Positions 59,972 through 64,000 of a stretch of 64,000 nt of DNA are shown in pieces. The number at the start of each line of letters is the position of its first letter. Positions within the stretch are counted from its first letter, which is position 1. Position numbers and translations under genes: made by a program. The stretch comes from Gemmatimonadota bacterium (GTDB lineage Bacteria; Gemmatimonadota; Gemmatimonadetes; Gemmatimonadales; Gemmatimonadaceae): positions 1 to 64,000 of the forward strand of contig JAIUOB010000005.1 of the NCBI GenBank assembly GCA_020161135.1, in the 5' to 3' direction. The notes under the pieces are model-generated. The model saw nothing but the letters and a program-made list of their open reading frames with translations. It made no database searches and was not told where the DNA came from.

Positions 59972-61660
59972 TCAGTCCTCCCGCCGACGCGCGTGAGGCG
60001 CCAACGGCAGGGTGAAGCGGAAGCTGCTCCCCGCGTTCGGTGCCGTCGCGACATCGAGCTCGCCGCCGTGTCCTTCCACGATCGCCCGCGCAATCCAGAG
60101 GCCGAGTCCGACCCCTTGCCGTGCGCGACGATCGCCGCGCCAGAAGGCGGTGAAGAGGTGCGGCAACTGCTCGGCGGGAATGCCGGCGCCCGTGTCGCTC
60201 ACCGCGCCTTCGAGTGCACGGCCGTCGGTGGACAGTCCCCAGCGCACGGTCACCTGCCCATCGGCGGGGGTGGCCTGCACGGCGTTGGCGACGAGGTTGC
60301 ACAGCAACTGCGAGGTGCGTGCGGCGTCGACGGTCACCACCTGTGCCGGATCGTCCTTCACGTCGGCGATGAGCCGTACGCCGGCGGCCTCGGCCGCCGG
60401 GCGCATGATGGCCAGGGCATCGTCGAGCGGCGCACCCAGCGCCACGGGAGTCCGTGCGATGCGCAGCGCGCCGCCACGCAGCGTCGACGCGTCGAGCAGG
60501 TCCTCCACCAGGTGCTGCATGGCGCGCGTGCTGGTGTGGATCGTCGCCAGCGCCTTCTGTGCATAGGCGGCCACCGGCGTGTCGTCCACCGCGTCGGGCT
60601 GCAGGCTGCGCAGCATCTCGGCGTACATCGCCACGGCCCCCAGCGGATTGCGCAGGTCATGGGCGACCACCGCGAGCAGTCGCTCGCGCTCGCTCGTCGC
60701 CAGCTCGGCCTCGGCCAAGAGGCGCGCATGCTCGAGCGCCATGCCGGTCCGCGTCGCGAGCTCCTCGACGAGACGCTGGTCGACGGCTGACGGCGCGCGA
60801 CTCTCGCGCACGGCCACCACCAGCGCGCCGCACACCCCTGCCACCGTCGCGATGGGTGCGCTGAACACGGTCAGGTCGCCCATCGACGGCGCGACCGCGG
60901 CGATCGGCACATGTCCGTCGGTGCGCGGTGTGGCCAAGGCCTCGGCCCAGATGCGGAGGGCGTCGGCCGCGCGGGCACCGCGCTCATCGAAGTGCGCCTC
61001 GTACCAGGTGATCGGGCCACCGGACGACGCGCCGACCACGCACGCCACCACATCGCGCTGCGCGAGCAGGCGCGGGAGCTGCGCGAGCGTCCCCGCCGGA
61101 TCGAGCGTGGCGGCCAGCAGGCGGCTCCAGGTGGCAAGCATCGCGGCCCGCACCTCGGCCAGCTCGGCGCGTGCCCGTGCGAGCTGCGCATCGCGATGCA
61201 GCATGCGGGTGTCGAGCAGGTTCTCGACGCGCAGCAGCACTTCGATGGCGTCGAACGGCTTCGTGAGGAAGTCGCGCGCCCCCAGCTCCAACGCGCGATC
61301 GCGTGTCTCGATCGTCGCATCGGCCGTGAGCACCAGCACCGGGCGATACTCGCCGACGGGCGTATCGGCCACGAGATCGGCCAGGACGTCGAGGCCATGC
61401 CGGTGCGGCATGTGCAGGTCGAGCAGCACCAGGTCGGGCGCATGCTGCGTCATGAGCGCCGGTACCGTGCGCGGGTCGGTGGTGCCGATGACGCGTCGGT
61501 AGCCGTCGCTCTCGAGCAGTGCCTCGAGCAGCTCGACGTTGGCGCGCTCGTCGTCGACCACCAGCAGCGTGCAGTCGCGGAGGCGTGCGCGTCGGCCACT
61601 GGTGTCGAGTGGCGGCGCGGCGACCGTGCTCGTCGGGGGGGTGGTGAAGGGCAGGGTCAT
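59972..61660 (-). CDS. Hybrid sensor kinase: REC, GAF-like, histidine kinase
   Basis: A 562-residue cytoplasmic kinase. An N-terminal receiver domain (LLVVDDERANVELLEALLES, then PDLVLLDLHMPHRHGLDVLA, LTKPF) is followed by a GAF-like region about residues 190-330. The kinase has the DHp H-box VAHDLRNPLGAVAMYAEML and the ATPase G boxes (DTGAGIPAEQLPHLF, GVGLGLWIARAIVEGHGG). REC placed before the kinase suggests it receives phosphate from another kinase, most likely the PAS kinase directly upstream, and may relay to the LuxR-type regulator downstream. ATG 61660 follows the upstream stop by 1 bp. Confidence 0.9.
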   Translation of the reverse strand: MTLPFTTPPTSTVAAPPLDTSGRRARLRDCTLLVVDDERANVELLEALLESDGYRRVIGTTDPRTVPALMTQHAPDLVLLDLHMPHRHGLDVLADLVADTPVGEYRPVLVLTADATIETRDRALELGARDFLTKPFDAIEVLLRVENLLDTRMLHRDAQLARARAELAEVRAAMLATWSRLLAATLDPAGTLAQLPRLLAQRDVVACVVGASSGGPITWYEAHFDERGARAADALRIWAEALATPRTDGHVPIAAVAPSMGDLTVFSAPIATVAGVCGALVVAVRESRAPSAVDQRLVEELATRTGMALEHARLLAEAELATSERERLLAVVAHDLRNPLGAVAMYAEMLRSLQPDAVDDTPVAAYAQKALATIHTSTRAMQHLVEDLLDASTLRGGALRIARTPVALGAPLDDALAIMRPAAEAAGVRLIADVKDDPAQVVTVDAARTSQLLCNLVANAVQATPADGQVTVRWGLSTDGRALEGAVSDTGAGIPAEQLPHLFTAFWRGDRRARQGVGLGLWIARAIVEGHGGELDVATAPNAGSSFRFTLPLAPHARRRED

Positions 61661-61661
61661 G

Positions 61662-64000
61662 TCACGCGGGCGTGGCGGGACGCGCACGACGCGCGTCGAC
61701 GACGTGATCGACGACGCGCAGGAACTCGTCGACGTCGAGCGGCTTGGTGAGGTACGCATCGGCGCCGGCGGTGCGGAGCCGCTCCACGGAGGTCGCGGTG
61801 GCATCGGCGCTCACGATCACGACGGGCAGGTCGGCGGTGCGCGGGTCAGCGCGCAGGCGCCGCAGCACGGCCTCGCCGGACATGTCGGGCAGGTGCAGGT
61901 CGAGCAGCACGACATCGGGGCGATGTTCGCGGGCGAGCTCGACGCCCAACTGCCCCTGCAGCGCAGGCAGCGTGCGCCAGCCGGGGCGTGAGAGCAGGAT
62001 CGTCTCGACCAGGCTGAGGTTCGCGAGATTGTCCTCGATGTAGAGCAGCGTGGCGGGGCGGAACGCCGTCGGAATCGCCACGTGCCCCACACCGCTGGCC
62101 AGCACGCTCATCGGGCTCTCGGCTGCGTCGAGGTCGACGCGGAACACGCTGCCCATCTCGTCGCTGTGCTCGAGGGCCAGCGTACCGCCCATCGCCTCGC
62201 ACAGGCGCCGCGAGAGGGCGAGCCCGAGTCCCGTGCCCTCGACGTCGGTCTGCTCGGCACCGAGGCGCGCGAAGGGCGTGAACAGGTCGCCGACGCGCGC
62301 CTCCGGGATGCCGCGCCCGGTGTCTTCGACGCGCACGCAGAGTCGTCCGAGCTCGTTCCGCTCGGCCCGCAACCGCACCATGCCGCCAGGGCGATTGTAC
62401 TTGATGGCGTTGCTGAGGAGGTTGAGCAGCACCTGCACCAGCCGCTGCCGATCGGCGTGCACGAAGGCATCGAGGGGCCACGCATCGCCGTGCAGGGTGA
62501 CCGAACACTGCTGGGCCAGCGGTCGCACCAGGCCAAGGGCCTCGTCGAGCGCGGGCGCCAGCGCGACCGGCTCGAGGGAGAAGCGCTCGCGGCCGGCCTC
62601 GATGCGCGCGATCTCCAGCACTTCGTTGATGAGGTGCAGCAGGTGCCGGCCGGCCTTGGTGATGTGCTGCACCGACTTGGCCTGCTGCGGCGAGAGTTCG
62701 CCGCGGGCCAGCAGTTGCGCGAAGCCGAGGATGCTGTTCATCGGCGTGCGCAGCTCGTGGCTCATGCGGCTCAGGAATTCGCTCTTGGCGCGATTCGCGC
62801 GCTCGGCCTCTTCCTTGGCGCGGGCGAGTGCCTGCTCGGCCTGCCGCCGCCCGGTGATGTCACGGCCGAAGGCAATCACGCCCTCCGCGGGGGAGTCGGG
62901 GGAGAGCGTGCGGCCGACAGTCTCCATGTGCAGGTAGCGGCCGTCCTTGGTGCGGATGCGGAAGATGCTGGTGTGCGGCTGCCCGGGGTGCTCGGCGATC
63001 CAGTGCAGGTCGCGCATGGTGTGGGCGACGTCGTCCGGGTGCAGCATGTCGATGGGGCGCGTGCCGAGGATCTCCTCCGGCGCGTAGCCCAGCATGCGCA
63101 TGGACGAGGGGCCCACATAGGTGAGCGCGCCGGTGACGTCGCAGGTCATCACGAAGTCGGAGGCGTTCTCGATGATCTGCCGCAGCCGCTCGTCGCGCTC
63201 GCGCAGCGCGACTTCGACTTCCACGCGGTCGGACACGTCGCGGCAGTTGGCGACGATGCCGTCATCGGCCGTGTCGTCGGCGATCGTGCGACCCACGTTG
63301 TCGAGCGTGCGCCAACTGCCGTCCTTGTGCCGGATGCGATAGCGCACGCTCAGTGTGCGTCCCGGATTCGCGACGATCTGGCCGAACACGTCCATGACGT
63401 GCGGCAGGTCGTCCGGGTGCACGAGGTCGGGGGGGCGCGTGCCCATCATCTCGCGCGTCGTGTACCCCAGCATGCGCTCGACCGACGAACTCACCGACGT
63501 GATGGCAGCGGTCGGATCGACGATCATGATGAAGTCCGACGAGTTCTCGATGAGGCGGCGGAAGTACGCCTCGCGCTCGCTCAGGGCGGCGCGGGCGCGG
63601 GCATGCTCGGCCACCTCCTGCTCGAGCGCGGCGTTGGTGGCGGCCAGTTCGGCGGTGCGCTCCTGCACGCGATGCTCGAGCGCCTCGTTGGCCTGCCGCA
63701 GCGCGCGCTCGGCGGCGACGCGATCGTTGATGTCGCGCGAGGTGGCGAGGAGGCGCTCGACCCCATTCACCTGCACGCGGCGGAGCCGGACCTCACCCCA
63801 GACGTCGTGCCCGTCGCGGTGGCGTCCGCGCCAGACGAAGCGCTGTGGCTCGCCGGCGGCGGCGCGCCGCACGAAGGCGAGCGCATCCTCGGGGCGGAAC
63901 GGGGCCTCGTCCAGGCAGAGGCCGGTGAGTCCCATCGCCTTCTGTTCCTCCACCGAGTAGCCGTACATCTCGCACGCCGCCTGGTTGATCTCGAGGAAGG
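61662..64000 (-). CDS. Multi-PAS hybrid histidine kinase, 5' end beyond the window
   Basis: At least 778 residues; the frame is open to the right edge (FLEINQAACEMYGYSVEEQ), so the N-terminus is missing. Visible order: PAS (partial), PAC-type segment (VWGEVRLRRVQVNGVERLLA), coiled coil (HRVQERTAELAATNAALEQE), PAS (LIENSSDFIMIVDPTAAITS), PAS (IIENASDFVMTCDVTGALTY), HisKA with MSHELRTPMNSILGFAQLL, HATPase (DTGRGIPEAR, GTGLGLALSRRL), then a REC domain (DVVLLDLHLPDMSGEAVLRR, DAYLTKPLDVDEFL). No membrane helix is seen in the visible part, so it could be cytoplasmic. It heads the kinase operon and its own REC suggests a phosphorelay. Confidence 0.92.
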   Translation of the reverse strand, partial: FLEINQAACEMYGYSVEEQKAMGLTGLCLDEAPFRPEDALAFVRRAAAGEPQRFVWRGRHRDGHDVWGEVRLRRVQVNGVERLLATSRDINDRVAAERALRQANEALEHRVQERTAELAATNAALEQEVAEHARARAALSEREAYFRRLIENSSDFIMIVDPTAAITSVSSSVERMLGYTTREMMGTRPPDLVHPDDLPHVMDVFGQIVANPGRTLSVRYRIRHKDGSWRTLDNVGRTIADDTADDGIVANCRDVSDRVEVEVALRERDERLRQIIENASDFVMTCDVTGALTYVGPSSMRMLGYAPEEILGTRPIDMLHPDDVAHTMRDLHWIAEHPGQPHTSIFRIRTKDGRYLHMETVGRTLSPDSPAEGVIAFGRDITGRRQAEQALARAKEEAERANRAKSEFLSRMSHELRTPMNSILGFAQLLARGELSPQQAKSVQHITKAGRHLLHLINEVLEIARIEAGRERFSLEPVALAPALDEALGLVRPLAQQCSVTLHGDAWPLDAFVHADRQRLVQVLLNLLSNAIKYNRPGGMVRLRAERNELGRLCVRVEDTGRGIPEARVGDLFTPFARLGAEQTDVEGTGLGLALSRRLCEAMGGTLALEHSDEMGSVFRVDLDAAESPMSVLASGVGHVAIPTAFRPATLLYIEDNLANLSLVETILLSRPGWRTLPALQGQLGVELAREHRPDVVLLDLHLPDMSGEAVLRRLRADPRTADLPVVIVSADATATSVERLRTAGADAYLTKPLDVDEFLRVVDHVVDARRARPATPA

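Overview
The window joins two unrelated genomes. Bases 1 to about 7,040 have roughly even base composition with AT-rich spacers, few Shine-Dalgarno sites and Bacteroidota-type proteins (TonB C-terminal protein, a large thioester alpha-2-macroglobulin, an L,D-transpeptidase). From about 7,050 to the end the DNA is very GC-rich and reads like a Gemmatimonadota genome: an Oar-type TonB-dependent receptor, an SprA/Sov-like giant outer-membrane protein, LptF/LptG, MlaE/MlaD, PilB/PilT/PilC and many PAS histidine kinases. The join at about 7031-7055 cuts two unrelated genes lying on opposite strands, and no mobile element is visible there. A chimeric metagenomic contig is therefore the likeliest explanation.

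Layout. 1-7045, Bacteroidota-like: end of an HNH nuclease, an antitoxin with a decayed RelE-like toxin, a TonB-domain protein, an L,D-transpeptidase and a truncated alpha-2-macroglobulin. 7047-16094: end of an M24 peptidase, a lipoprotein, a four-helix-bundle protein, a heme A/O synthesis operon (a CoxII-like minigene, ctaA, ctaB), an APC permease and the TonB-dependent receptor. 16100-21511: a second four-helix-bundle gene flanked by repeats, then an envelope-lipid operon lptF-lptG-mlaE-mlaD. 21563-33135: sprA-like gene, comEA-like gene, pilB, pilT and pilC.

33249-45409 is a defence island. It holds an AIPR protein, a HTH plus nucleotidyltransferase pair, and a type I restriction-modification operon (hsdM, hsdS, hsdR) with a SIR2-HerA pair embedded between hsdS and hsdR. 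Both hsdM and hsdS are cut by an in-frame TAG, while hsdR, sir2 and herA are open.

45490-49882 is a copper-resistance cluster (copA, copB) facing a BlaI/BlaR1-type repressor and protease pair, with two near-identical palindromic operators between them. 50255-50756 holds a cold-shock protein and IF-1 in tandem. 50787-58919 holds an ankyrin/Clp-N protein and a tightly overlapping envelope operon (dsbD, hupE/ureJ, membrane-anchor protein, SodC-like protein, MFS exporter), then a diheme cytochrome c. A 58-bp inverted repeat fills the next spacer. The end of the window is a three-gene kinase/response-regulator operon that runs off the edge.

No tRNA, rRNA, CRISPR array, integrase or transposase was recognised.
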